From the NCBI GenBank assembly GCA_037447655.1, contig JBBHKE010002692.1:98872-162871 (forward strand): a stretch of DNA of 64,000 bases, given 5' to 3'. Of the stretch, positions 32,444 to 44,093 are shown in pieces (position 1 is the stretch's first letter; each line of letters begins with the position of its first letter). The stretch is from Zygnema cylindricum (Eukaryota; Streptophyta; Zygnematophyceae; Zygnematales; Zygnemataceae). The translations under genes were made by a program, and so were the position numbers. The notes beneath the pieces are model-generated. The model saw only the letters and a list, made by a program, of their open reading frames with translations, was not told the DNA's origin and did no database searches.

Positions 32444-34735
32444 CTGTGCAAGTGTGAAGATAAGCTGGCGTAACGTGGAAGTGGGTCACGATGATAATAA
32501 CGCCAAATTGACTACCTCCCAAGTTACAAGATGACGCAAAATGTACTTTAGTTCCTGCCCATTTTTTGTACGAAGTAATATTTTCTCATTGCAAGTCCCA
32601 ATTTTTGTGAAAACGACAAAAAAAACCCTTACTTGATCACATGGGCACACAACCCCAAAATCCTACAACGCAATAACACTTCATCGCCCATCGTTATCTA
32701 AGTTAGGGCAGTTTCCGGTGTAACCGAAACTGTCTCGCTAATTTGTTTTTTAGCGAAAATTTTACGTACTGGTTTCAAAGTGTTCCGCTCTAACGCAATG
32801 AAATTGGTACTCTAAATTGTGACGGATGTAGACGTGGGTGTAATTTGAGACGGTTGTATACCACTACAAAACTTGCGACAACTGATGACGTTTACAAAAT
32901 AGTGACGGTTGTAGGCGTGTACTGTAGTTTCTTCTGACATTGCAGATGTTTCGGGTTTGTGATACTTTGACGTCAAGCTCAGTTATGAAAGCGTCGACGT
33001 CACCAATTCCAAAACTTACCGCCATGGTTTCCCAATTTTGTTTTATTGTCCTTTCTCACTCTACTTGCCATCAAAATAGCCCCAAAGACAGTCATAAGTG
33101 TTGATTTGAGGCAACCGGTGACCCAAAGGAGGAAGTAGAAGCACCAGCAGTTGCCATAATATTCAGATTACAAAAGAGGAAACTCTCACGAAAACCAAAA
33201 AGCGACCGAATGCACAATGAAGCCCCAAGCAAACCAGACATGCACTAGGTCTGCAAGTTTGCCACAATGTAAACAGTATAACAAAAAAACCACATGCAGA
33301 ATTTCACACGGTTCTGCCAAAAGATCACAATGATCTTGCAATTCAAAAAGACAAAAAAAATGCTTCGCAGTTTTCCATTCACTGAATTCCTAACTCCAAA
33401 ATATTATAAGTCCTACATATACAAAGTGAACCTACACCTGATCTAAATCGTACCGCATTTACCGTGGTGTGTCGGTACACTAAACATTAATCAAACTAAA
33501 CCCCGCCATCTACCGTACAAGTATTTACATCAATCCTTAACCCTAGCCGCTTCTAAAGTACGGAGTCAAAGTTAGTTTGCTGAAATGACGGTTCGGTCAA
33601 TATTTCTCTTCCAAAAATGACGGCGAACTCCGTCCGCCGTCCGCGTATTATTTCATCACCGAAGATAAACCTCCACGTGTAAATCTGGCCCCTCAAGTAA
33701 ATATGTACTTTGTCAACCAACTCAACCAAGCTTGACTTCCCCACGGACCGACACGTGTACATAGTGTGTACCAAATCTGTGAACTCCCTTTGGAGTTACA
33801 TAACACACCACATCTTGTCTACGTCAACTCAGTCTGTACACAAAAACCGGCTAAGTCTAGACTCTCTTTCTCACACACGAGATATAGAGAGGACTAAAGG
33901 TTTCCAAAACCAACAATAAGTAATATTTTTCAGAGATATTTCATTTGATACCATTATTGTCGTTTTACATTGCAATAATTGTGAGATAGACGGGGTAATG
34001 GGAGAGGGAGAGAGAAAGAGGTGCCTTAACGGACTTCACAATTGACGAAATGGCGCTCGTTGGTCGAGATCCCTCCACGTCCCCTCTATGTAAAAAAAGT
34101 GCACGGAAAAAAGTACGCACGGGTTAAAAACATGCAGTCGGTTTTCGGCGCATAAAAGTTTTCAAAAACCTCTGACGCGTGCGACAATGTCTGCCTATTC
34201 GTTCACATCACAAAACTTTAGCTAAAATCACCTCACGAGGTGATTTGAGTATAAGTTTGAAGATGAGCTCGAGGAACGCGAAAGTGGGTCGAAATGCGAA
34301 AGTGGGTCAAAACGTGCTACATGACAGACTACATACATTTAAAGTTTCAGAGTGACGCAAATTGTACTGTGGTAATTTCATGTTTTTGGTACGGCTGTGG
34401 ATTTTCTCGTTTCAAGCTAAGTTTTGGAGGAAAACGACGGAAAAAAAGCTTACTTTATGACATGGGAAAGTGCCCTTAATATCATTAATTCGGTCGCAAA
34501 TTTGTTTGACCACAATTGACAATTACTGCAGCGTTGATTCTATTTTAATGTTAGTAACACTATTGTATGACTTTGCCGAAGTGGGGCTACAACTTATATT
34601 TGTTGAAGGATTGAGACAAGTCAACGATAAAAAGTAGGGAGAACACTAGTTAGATGACTCCTCCAACATTTGGATTCAAACATGCATAACTATATAGGAA
34701 TGTTGTCCAGCGACTTCTCCATTTTGCTATATATC
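32444..34735. other. Intergenic DNA with old dispersed repeats
   Basis: No gene recognised. The stretch 32461-32650 (gaagtgggtc...gacgcaaa.tgtact...gaaaacgac) recurs in diverged form at 34270-34470. A motif agtgacggttgta/gtgacggatgta is repeated between 32820 and 32930. Otherwise unremarkable. Confidence 0.5.
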
Positions 34736-34853
34736 GGCGATATATCGCGATAATTTGAAATTCGATATATCGAAGCGATATATCGAATATCGGGTACATG
34801 AAATTCGATATATATCGAATATCGGCAATGGGTCCTCGATACCCAACACTACA
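34736..34853. mobile_element. Fragment of a hAT-like element rich in gatatatcg
   Basis: Many copies of cgatatatcg-type words end in ggtatcgaggac-like sequence: the right edge cgatacccaacacta is the complement of tagtgttgggtatcg, resembling the terminus of the hAT-like element at 58705. No left terminus or target duplication is found, so this is a partial copy. Confidence 0.4.
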
Positions 34854-34864
34854 AACGAGAAGAG

Positions 34865-34972
34865 ACATGGGACATAGTCTCAAATTGAAAATCGGACAAG
34901 TGTGTACGGAGAAAAGATGTTTTAAGTGGCGAAAAAAACATCAACACTAATAGCGATACACAGTGTACATAA
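34865..34972. mobile_element. Half of a foldback MITE
   Basis: ttttaagtggcgaaaaaaac and ctaatagcgatacacagtgta match the right half of the MITE at 15815-16025. The left half is missing. Confidence 0.6.
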
Positions 34973-35130
34973 AACTTCCCTTAACTTTGTAAATTTTTGG
35001 TTTCCGACTTTCCGTCAACGTTACAAAATTTGAAACGTTTTCGAAGATTCAAACTTGAAAGTTTGGAAAGGCTTTGGAGCCATTTTAGGGTTTGGGAGAA
35101 TCGTACGAAAGCGGATACGACAAACTCGCC

Positions 35131-37738
35131 ATGGCTTTGGAAAAGCCGTCTCTCCATTCGCAGAGATGGCTGGAATTCGCAGGAAACGTAAAGAAAGAAT
35201 ATTCGTTTCGAACCGATACGGAAGGGAATCGAATGCAGGTGGGAGAAATTAAGGACGTTTTGATTTTTTTTTATTTTTTTAAGGGTTTTATATGGTTTTT
35301 TTTTTTTGTAAGACTCTGGTTATTTTTTTATACTGATGGGCATTTTTACTGTAGGTTCATTTAGGCTTAATTTTTTTTCATGTTTTTTTTTTATTCATGT
35401 TTGTAGACTTCCAGCGTAGGGTTCAGAAGTTTTCTTTGTTTTTCCTGAGATTTTCAGTCATATTTCCCCTTTCCCCTCCCTCATCTCTCTCTCTTTCACA
35501 CACACAAACACACACACTCTCTTTCTCTCTCTCTCCCTCTCTCTCACACTTCCTCACCCCCCCTCTCTCTCTCTCTCTCCCGCCCCCCCTCTCTCTCTCT
35601 TTCTCTCTCTCCTCTCTCTTCCTCTCTCTCTCCCTCTCTCTTTCTCTCTCTCTACCTCCCTCTTTTTCTCCTTTCTCCTCCTCGACCTGCTCTTCCCCCT
35701 TCTCCTTTTATTACTCCCTCTCCTCCTCCTCCCTCCTTCTCCCTCTACTCCTCTCACTCCATATGCAAATTGTCTCTCTCTCGCCAGATTCGAGTTCTCC
35801 GGGATATGCGGGCTGTCCCCCAACGAATCAAAGATGGATTCATGGGACGATTTTTTCCGGTCAATTACCCTCACAGGTTAGTTTTTTTATTGCTTTTAGT
35901 TCTTTTTATTTCTTTTTATTTTATTTTTTATTTATTTTTAACATTCTTTATAGGCTTTCAGGGTTTCGAGTTGACGTATCTCTCGTCAAATACTCTCACA
36001 CGTTACCTTTTGAATTATTTTTAATTCGCCTTAATGTCCTTCAGAGGGTTTTAGGGTTTGAAGTTAACATAGTTCGCTTCAATTTAACTTCTTGTGGGCT
36101 TTTGAGAGTGTAAAATTATCATTATACAGAACTCTATGCGAATTTGCGCTGTATTCCTATCGCATTTCTTTGGGAGGATTTTGAGTTTATTTGCAACTCC
36201 TTTAGAAGTTGGAAACTTTTCAAAACATGAAAACTTTCAAACCGTTTAGAATTCTAAAATATTTGAATGACTTACAAATTCAGAAACACTATTTTTTGCA
36301 AAAGTAGTGATAATACTCCACTAAAAAAGCTTAAAAATTGCATAATGTTGAAAGCAAGGGACAATTTGAGACTAGTCATAATGTCTGCCGATGAAGTATT
36401 TTTTTGGGATTTATGGACAATTTCGGGACAGCATTGGAATCCGTTATAAAATTTAAACATCTATATTCAGGTTTTGTGGTTCAGGAAATGGTTAACCATT
36501 GATGCTATTTGTACAGCAAGTAGATTTTAGGGAAAACCTTAAAACCTCAAAGCCCCAAAACCCTGAATTATCCAAAAAGGCCAGAATTTCAAAACCTGGA
36601 AACCCCCCAAACGTCAAAAAAAATCCGAACCCCAAAACCCCAAAAACCCAAATTCCATACCCCAGAAATCCTTGGGAACTATAAGACTTGCATGCAGATG
36701 GTTTTGTTAATGAAATTAAATTGGCGTTGGAATGGGGTCCTATTTTAGTGTTTCCGAAGGCTATGGAACATATTCTCAGTACCGCGCCATACAACATTTT
36801 GTCAGTGCAATTTTGCATGTCTTGTCCACACAGGTGAGTGCTCATTCGAACTATCGTATTTTCTTCTCTATCCCACCTTTATCTATTCTTGTTTATGAAA
36901 TTTTGTTCTTTCATTCGATCTAGCTATTGTAATATCTTCTTCTCTCCCACCTTTATTGATTCTCGTTTGTGAGGTCTTGTTCTTTCTTTGAACCAACTAT
37001 CATATTATCTTATTCTCTCCCATCTTTAGCAAGATTGTTCGTCAATTCTTGTTCTTTCATTTGAACTAACTATCATATTGTCTACTTCTCTCCTACCTTT
37101 ATTGATTCTTGTTTGTCAATTATTGTTCTTTCATTTGAGCTAACTATCAAAATATCTTCCTCTCACTATCTTCCTCTCTCCCAACTTAATCGAGTCATTT
37201 TTGTGAAGTTTTGTCTCTCCCATCTTTATCGGTTTGTTCTTTCATTTGAACTAACTATGACATTGTCTTCTTCCTCCCACCTTTATTGATTGTTGTTTGT
37301 CAATTTTTGTTCTTTCATTCGAACGAGCTATCATATTATCTTCCTTCCTCCCACCTTAATCTACTCATGCTTGTTTCTTTCATTTGAACTAAGTATGTAT
37401 GGTCTTCCTCCCCCACCTTTTTCAATTCATGTTTGTCAATTTTTGTTCTTTCATTCGAAGTAACTATCATACTATCTTCCTTGGCCACCTTTACCGATTC
37501 GCCAATTATCATTTTTTCATTCTTACTCATATTATCTCCCTCTCTCCCCCCTTTACCGATTCATGTTTTTTATTTTTTTGTTATTTTTGATGGGAATGCA
37601 TTCAGTTATCAATGCAATTCAAGGCAGCAATTAGTGATTACTTTTGTACTTTTTTTTTTTTACCATAAAGTTGTCTTTGATGTTGTGCGAGTGTCCTTCT
37701 CTCCCTCTCATCCTTTTCTTATTCTTGCCCTCTTTCGC

Positions 37739-37796
<58 letters not shown>

Positions 37797-40700
37797 CTCT
37801 TACTATTTTTGGACAGTCTCTCCTTTTTGCTGCGGGTCTTCGTCCCACTCCTGCACAGGCCACTATTGTTAGCTGGGTGAGTTTCAGGTTTTTTTTTTTT
37901 TCCAATAGTCAGGGCTTCTTAAAAAAAAGAAAAAAAAAGACGATGAGAGGGAAGGGGTAAAGGAGGAGAAGGGGAGAACCATCAAAGTAACTCGCCTGAT
38001 TTTTTTATGCCATCACCAATATGCAGCTTCCAAGGAAGCAATGGGTGAATTTAAAAAAAATGAAATAATAATAATAAAGTAAATTAAATTATAGAAAGTA
38101 AGACAGGAGTTAAAATGAAAATTGATTAGTAAGGGCGGACCAACATGGCATGTGACATGAGGATATCTCTCTTATTTCCGAAGCCATAAAAATGCTGAAA
38201 CCTGTGTTTACTATCTTGAAAATATTGTATATAAACTGTCATTGTTCTTCCATAAAACTACATGAAGTCACTATTTATTCCTCAAAGACAAACTTTATTT
38301 TTTCTCCTGACAGGCGAAAAAAAATTAGACACTTGCTGTAATTTTTTTTTTCTTTCTCTTTATTCACTGTTTCTTTTTCATATACACCCCGTAATTTGTC
38401 TTTTAAAAGTGTTTAATTTTTTTTTAACTTTTTACAAAACTTATCTAATTTCAGCTTAGGTGGTAGCGGCCGGTTTGAAAATTATCGAACTCATTGAAAC
38501 TCCCATTTCCCCTTTTCCATTAAAATAAAAACCATGGTCTGCTTACGAATACAGAAAAAAATTTGCGGATTTGATTTTTACGAACCCCTTCGAGATTTCT
38601 CAAATCGTAGGTATTAAATGACCGTATGGAGTGCTTTCCTCTATTTGAAAAATCTCTTACGTGCCAATAAAAACTATTTGTATTTCTTGGTAAAAAGATC
38701 ATGAAATCTTTATAAAAGATTTTCTTTCTCCCTACAAATCTCATCCAAATTTCTATTTAATCGCAGGCTTTAAAAGACAACATCTGTCACGTGGGAATCT
38801 CTAAACTTGTCATAAAATCCAAAATTTCAAAACCGCAAAACTCTCATTTTTTCCCCCATCGAAATCTCAGAACAAATTTCTTCCCATTGCCATGAAAGCG
38901 AAACCCATATGTTATTTGTAAGAACATTGTAAAGTAAAAACCCTTGTATTTCACTAAATTCTCATATAAGTAATAAGTATTAAAAATTGCGGGTTTTGAA
39001 AGACGACATTTGTCTCGGGGGAATCATTAAACTCATCATAAAACCCTTAATTTCCCCTCCATTGAAACATCTTTATAAATTTATTCCGACCATTAAAAAA
39101 ACCCACACATATCTCCTTAAAAACACTGTGGAATGTCGATAAACATGTGGCATTTCCTTACGGATCTTATCCAAATTTTGCAAAAAATTGCAGGTTTTGA
39201 AAGACGGTATGGGTCACGTGGGGAAACTCCTTTGCAGTAGTTTGGGTGCCCGAATGGACGCCGAACCCAAAAGATGGAGAATTTTTGGTGAGAAATTCAG
39301 TAAAGCACATCTATTTTTCATTATTTAATAGGTAACTTCATTTATTGAATAGGCGATTCCATCAATGTAATGGCTAATTTCATTAATTTAAGGGGGTAAT
39401 TTTTGGTAACATATTCATTTTGTGAAATCCATACAGTTACTAAAAAGGTATTTGTTTATTTGCGGTGTATTTTTCTCTAGGAGCTCGTCATTTTGCGAAA
39501 TAAATAAAGAAATTCATTCATTTAATGTACTTAGTGGCTTTCCCTGAAAATGAAAAACCCCTCAAAATTTGTCTAAAATTGTCAAAATTTGTGTCATAAA
39601 AAATCGTCTTTTCCCCTTTTTTCCGTCACTTAACATCGAAGAGTGGGAGAGAGGGGGAGAGAGAGGGAGAGCGAGAGGAAGAGCGAGAGGAAGAGGGAGA
39701 GGGAGAGGGTGAGGGAGAGGGAGAAGGGAGAGGGAGAGGGAGAGTGAGATAGAGCAAATCCTCTAATGGAATGATGTGATGATGAACGTAACGACAAGAT
39801 GGGACGATGAGGGATGATTTACCCATGAACATGATGCGCGGATGGAATGATGATGGATGACAAGGATGGAAGGATGATGAATGGATGGATGAATGTGGAG
39901 GAGGTGGACAGGATGAATCAAAGATGAAGGGGATGAGGAAGTGAATGAATCGATGAGGAAATCCATGAACCAAGGATGGAACGATGATGATGATGATAAA
40001 AGAGGGGGATGGAGGAGGGGGAGAGGAGGGGGAGGGGTGGAGGAGGAATGCCCAGGGAGGACTTATGTGGATTTGGGGGAGGGGAATGAAATAACGGAAA
40101 TCGAATGGATGGAAGGAAGCGAATGGAAGAAACAGATCAACTTAATCAGTTTTACCGAAATTTTTTAATTATAAAATACTGATGATTGTTTTCTTTTCAC
40201 GCCATTTAAGCTTTTTCGCGCTATAGTCTCGATAATCACATTTTTTTGTTTCACATTTATTTTAGGCAATGGCTTACTCTCGACTAGTTAATACCGTCAA
40301 TATTAAGTGTGTTTTTTTCAGGAGATCTCATTTTAGGAATTGGCTTTAATTTTTTCTCAGGCAATTTTGCCTTCCTTTTCTCTCCGAAAGATTAAAACCT
40401 AAAGTGTTTTTTTTTTGGAGGGAGTATTTTAGGAAACGGCTTTAGTTTCTTCTCAGGCGATTCGCCTTCTTCTCTCCAAAAGATTAAAACGTAATGTTTT
40501 TTTTTTTGGAGGGAGTATTTTAGGGAATGGCTTTAGTTTCGGCTCGAGCGACTCGCCTTCCTATTTATGCATCTTTTGCGAAAGAGGGAAACTTAAGCGA
40601 TTTGTATGCAAAGGGAGAGGCAATATCCGTTTTGAGTAACATTATAGGAATGGCTGCCGGAATCCGTCTTGCTTCGTCCGTTTGTGCCTCCACTCAAAGC

Positions 40701-43459
40701 AAGGTACATAACATATTTCCCGACCAGAAATAGTGTGGTTTTCGTTTTTTGTCTGTTGTTTGTGGTCGGTCTGTGGTTTATTGTTTGTTTTTTTTGTTTT
40801 GTCTTTTTTGTTTTGTCTTTTTTTGTTTTTGTTTTTTTTCTCGTGTTTTTGATGTTTGCTTTTTTTCTTTTGGTTGTATTATTCAGTTTAGGTTTAGAAA
40901 TGATTGTTTATATTTTACGCGATGAAAGTTCCAGCATTCATCATTTTTGTTGTTTGTTCTTTTTTTTCGTCTATCGTTATTAGTTTTGTTTTAAAACTGT
41001 CAAGATTTTACTCCTGGGTTATTGGTACAAAAAAAGAGGGTAATTTTTTCTTCACGTTTTTTTTTGTTTGATCTTAACCTATATAAAGTATATTCAGATT
41101 CCTGCATCAAAACTTACTGAAATTTTGCCGTATCTTCTTCTTTTATACCGTTCTCTTGGTAGGATTTTCAATTTTGACGTTTGAAAAGAAAGGAGTATGG
41201 TTTTTTTTGTCTTTTGTTTCCTTTTTTTGTTTATTTCTGATTTATTTCTGTTTTTTACAGCTTTTATTAGCTCCAATTTTATCGGGAATCCACATTTATT
41301 GCGTTTCTACGGAAATGAGAGCTGCTCCGGTGAATACTTTGAATGCCCAACGGACCGCAATGTTGGTGGGAGATTATGTGAAGGTACGGGAAATTAAATA
41401 ATTAAATATATTGCTAAATAACCTACTAAAAGTTAGAAAAACATAGATTGAATTGAAAATCAGGAAAAACACGGATTCTTTGGGAAATTATGTGAAGGAA
41501 AGGAAGAAATGAAAGTTAAAGTAAAAATAAAAATAACAATGAAAGAACGCTAAAAAATTGAAAGAACTGGAAAAACACGGATTTTGGAAGAGGAGTTTTA
41601 TTCAAATTGAAAGGACAAGGACAGCTTGAATATTGAGAGATTATGTGAAGGCTAGGGAAAAAATGTGTTTTAATTGAAGGAACTGAAAAAATAAAGCGGA
41701 GGATTGTGGAAGTTTGTGATGGCCGGCTTTATTAATGTCGGGAGGAAACATGGAAAAAATGAAAGTTGAAATTGAATTTGATAGACAGAGAAAACATGTA
41801 TTCGTTTTTGTTGTTCTTATTTCACTGTTTTACTGATGGTACATAATGATTTTAAATGTAAGCTTTAATATAAAGATAGGACAAGATGGATGTTTTATGC
41901 GTTTTTTTCTTTACTTTAACTGCTTCATTTTGTCTATTTTTTTGCACAATGTTTCTTTTCCCGTTTTCTGTAGTTGTTTTCATTTGTATACCATCGATCT
42001 TTCTGGAAATGTAGTACGAGTTAATAACTAGTTCAAAGATTTTAAGCATACAAATAATGTAGTATTCAGGCTTCAAGGAATCTAAAACATCAAAAGCTCT
42101 CCATTCATTTTCTCACCTTCATCTTCTTTTGTTTCTCACCTATGATTTTTTACCTTTGTTTCTTAAACTTCTTTCTTGTTTCTGGATTTTTTCCAGAGAA
42201 ATCCAATTTGAATTCCCGAAAAAGACAATTACTACTTTCTTTCATAATTAATTATTATTTTTTTGCTTTTTTTCCATAGAAATACAGATAAATTCCCAAA
42301 AATCGCATTTTCTTACTTTCTCAAATTTCTTTGACTTTTTTCCGGATTTGTTCCAAGCGAGGTCCAAATATTGATTTCTCGAAAAATTACAATTCTTACT
42401 CTCTTACTCTCAAATTTTCTTTATTGTTTTTTTCCAGAGTACAAATATCAGGCTCTCTCAAATTGAGGATTTCTTACCAAATTTTTCACTTCATTTCTCA
42501 ATTTCCTTCTTTGTTTTTCAAAATTTTCTTTCCAGAGAGGCACAATATCGACTCCGGAGAATTCTGCTATTGGGAAATTCTAATTAAATGACAATGCCTG
42601 CCAAATTTCTTACTTTATCTCTCAAATTTCTTTGTTTGTTTCATTTTTTTTTCTCCAGAGAGACACGATATCGACTCCCGGAGAATTACGATACCGGGAA
42701 CGTTTAATTTTGCCCGCAAAATTGAATTCGTCCGCGGGAAATGTGAGAGTAGGAGCTCCTCTCGAAAAGGCGATCGAAAAACCTTCGCAACTCGCGAAAT
42801 TAAAACATCAATTTGCTGGAGAAAAATTTCTTTTATGTTTTAAAGAAAATTGTACAGATCTTATCCTTCATAAAGACGCGACAGGAGAGGATGCAGTGAG
42901 AGGATGGCTTCTTGCCGCATGTGTGGACGAAATAGCGAAAGATTTTAAGTTATATTCTCCGAATAACTTTAGTTTAATGGAAAAAAGGAGAGTTGGAGAG
43001 CGGAGAGAGGACGGTAGACGGGCAAAGGGAGAGAAAGGGGTGAATGCAGACGGGGTTGTTAGGACAAGACAAGAGGACAGGAGAGAGGTGAGAGGGAGGG
43101 AGAGTGACAGGGAGGGTGAGAGGGAGAGAACACGGGCGGGTGAGGAGGAAGGAAAAAGTGGGACAGGTGAAAATTGGGATATTAGGTTGGCATTAAGAGG
43201 GCTTGGACAGAGAGTATGTGGGGAGAGAGGAGAGAGAGGTGTTGAGAGAGGAGGAATTGTTGGGTTTTTAAAAAAGAAAGATAGAAAATTACAGTCTGAG
43301 ACCGATAATTCGACAGAAATTTTGGCAAAAGAAGCAGTTTTAGGGGATGCTTTGAAATGCGTCGATTCTCTTTTACCCCCTTTTTTAGAGGGATTAAAAG
43401 ATAGAGGCTGGCATACCCAATTGTTTTTAGAAGGTTCCGGAATTCGGGCCGTCTGGTAG
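35131..43459 (+). CDS. RUS6: RUS6-like protein (DUF647, root UV-B sensitive family)
   Basis: I read exons 35131-35238, 35788-35876, 36749-36833, 37817-37876, 39194-39287, 40524-40703, 41261-41383 and 42659-43459, all GT-AG; phases agree except across intron 5. Family-typical blocks in order: DGFMGRFFPVNYPHSVSEGY, RAIQHFVSAILHVLSTQ, SLLFAAGLRPTPAQATIVSW, VLKDGMGHVGKLL...LGARMDAEPKRWR, ARATRLPIYASFAKEGNLSD, YAKGEAISVLSNIIGMAAG, TLNAQRTAML, HDATGEDAVRGWLLAA-like text and the C-terminal GWHTQLFLEGSGIRAVW. RUS proteins act in early seedling and embryo development; RUS6 loss is embryo-lethal in Arabidopsis. Oddities: the exon expected between 39287 and 40524 (about 33 residues, the ADVLYDLG...GNFAK part) was not found, and the last exon holds a long Arg/Glu/Gly-rich insertion (about 42985-43260). 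The start is the first ATG of the open exon. Confidence 0.9.
35473..35762. repeat. CT-rich tract in RUS6 intron 1
   Basis: Long runs of ctctctc with ccctcc and cacacac inserts, ending at the acceptor before 35788. The long Ser/Leu/Pro frame here is composition, not coding. Confidence 0.9.
36839..37566 (+). repeat. Minisatellite filling RUS6 intron 3
   Basis: About nine degenerate units of roughly 75-85 bp, each with gttctttcatttgaactaac, tatcatattgtcttc, tctcccacctttatt and gattcttgtttgtcaatt. The first unit starts within the donor region itself (gtgagtgctcattcgaactat), so the array abuts exon 3. Confidence 0.9.
37744..37793. repeat. (CT)n microsatellite
   Basis: Pure ct repeat of about 25 units, in the 3' part of RUS6 intron 3, just before the acceptor at 37817. 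Confidence 0.95.
38764..39193 (+). repeat. Degenerate copies of the exon 5 head in RUS6 intron 4
   Basis: The exon 5 edge (caggttttgaaagacggtat at 39191) has relatives at about 38764 (caggctttaaaagacaacat) and 38983 (gcgggttttgaaagacgaca). Each is followed by related sequence (tcataaaa.cc...ttttccccc.at.gaaa). Spacing is about 220 and 210 bp. A weaker trace begins near 38470. Confidence 0.75.
39640..40110. repeat. Low-complexity block in RUS6 intron 5
   Basis: First a gagaggga purine run (39640-39755), then irregular gatgaatgga/gatgatga repeats (39765-40000), then ggaggagggg. It occupies the intron in which one conserved exon is missing. No protein-like frame. Confidence 0.8.
40255..40523 (+). 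repeat. Three degenerate copies of the exon 6 acceptor and head
   Basis: The true edge ttttagggaatggctttagt (40519) is preceded by ttttaggcaatggcttactc (about 40259), ttttaggaattggctttaat (about 40331) and ttttaggaaacggctttagt (about 40429). The similarity runs on for about 30 nt into exon-like sequence (tctcaggcgattcgcc against gctcgagcgactcgcc). Each copy keeps an AG. Confidence 0.88.
41470..41740 (+). repeat. Degenerate copies of the exon 7 end and donor in RUS6 intron 7
   Basis: The true edge gggagattatgtgaaggtac (41369) is followed by gggaaattatgtgaaggaaa (about 41482) and gagagattatgtgaaggcta (about 41636), and a weaker gtggaagtttgtgatggc (about 41707). The sequence between also recurs (aaaaacacggattttgg). 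The copies have lost the GT (ga, gc), so they are not obvious donors. Confidence 0.8.
42181..42658 (+). repeat. Five degenerate copies of the exon 8 acceptor and head
   Basis: The true edge is ctccagagagacacgatatc at 42653. Upstream relatives start near 42191 (ttccagagaaatccaatttg), 42271, 42349, 42436 (ttccagagtacaaatatcag) and 42531 (ttccagagaggcacaatatc). Each is followed by a gactcccggagaatta-like stretch and a cttactttctcaaatttctt-like spacer. The nearest copy matches about 30 nt of the exon. Confidence 0.9.
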
Positions 43460-44093
43460 GACTACGGTTCGATTTTTTTTTCGAGGGAGGATGGCAAATA
43501 GTGTAGATGAGGAAGGTCATGAACAATTCTTTGTTTTTGAAATAATGAATTTGCTTTCTCTCCCAGTCCCTTTCCCTCTCGTTCTCCCTCTCTCTTTCTC
43601 TCTGTCCCTTTCTCTTTTCCGGCTCCTTCCCTCTCTTTTTGGGTGATTATGGTGTTTTAGTGTGCTTCTAAATGTCTTCGGAAAACAATGTCCTTTTTTT
43701 TCTTTTTTTGTAATATCCATGTTATTTTTGGAAATTTATTGACAAAACACTTAGGTCATGAGTCTCTAATGTATATTACCACTCCATGTATCGTAACTTT
43801 CCTTTCTGTCGAATTTTTTAATGTTCCGCACTAAGAGTACAGTATTTTATCGCGAAGAGACTGGAATCTGTTTCGCTGTCGGGCACAAACGTTAAGTTTT
43901 TTGCGTTGTAAGGTAGGGCTCTTCTTTTGGACGTTTTCGTAAAAGATACGATATAGATTTCAATTTGTTTGCAACGATCACCGTCAAAAGTCGTCCGCTC
44001 GTCAGATATCGGGTCGATTCTGAAAGTACTGTGGACCCGATACGATTTTTACCGATGTTTTTTCAGACTTCTTCTCGGCGTCTTGTACTGGGA
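43460..44093. other. Region downstream of the RUS6-like gene
   Basis: 3' flank with a short CT tract (43556-43640) and no gene. Presumably holds the 3' untranslated region and terminator. Confidence 0.4.

Noticed and set aside
35397-36113. 238-codon open frame rich in Ser/Leu/Pro
   Set aside because: Encoded by CT tracts in RUS6 intron 1 and spanning exon 2 in the wrong frame; similar frames occur at every CT tract in the window.
36530-36665. Runs such as aaccccaaaaccccaaaaaccc resembling interstitial telomere repeats
   Set aside because: Irregular spacing, no exact repeat of a telomere unit, and inside an intron; best seen as low-complexity C/A sequence.
36839-37566. Regular repeats with spacers, CRISPR-like at a glance
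   Set aside because: Units are degenerate along their whole length with no distinct unique spacers, and the sequence lies in a spliced eukaryotic intron.
42632-42658. Extension of RUS6 exon 8 upstream to give an ORF start at 42632
   Set aside because: It is the polypyrimidine tract of the acceptor; the AG at 42657-42658 and the family alignment place the exon start at 42659.
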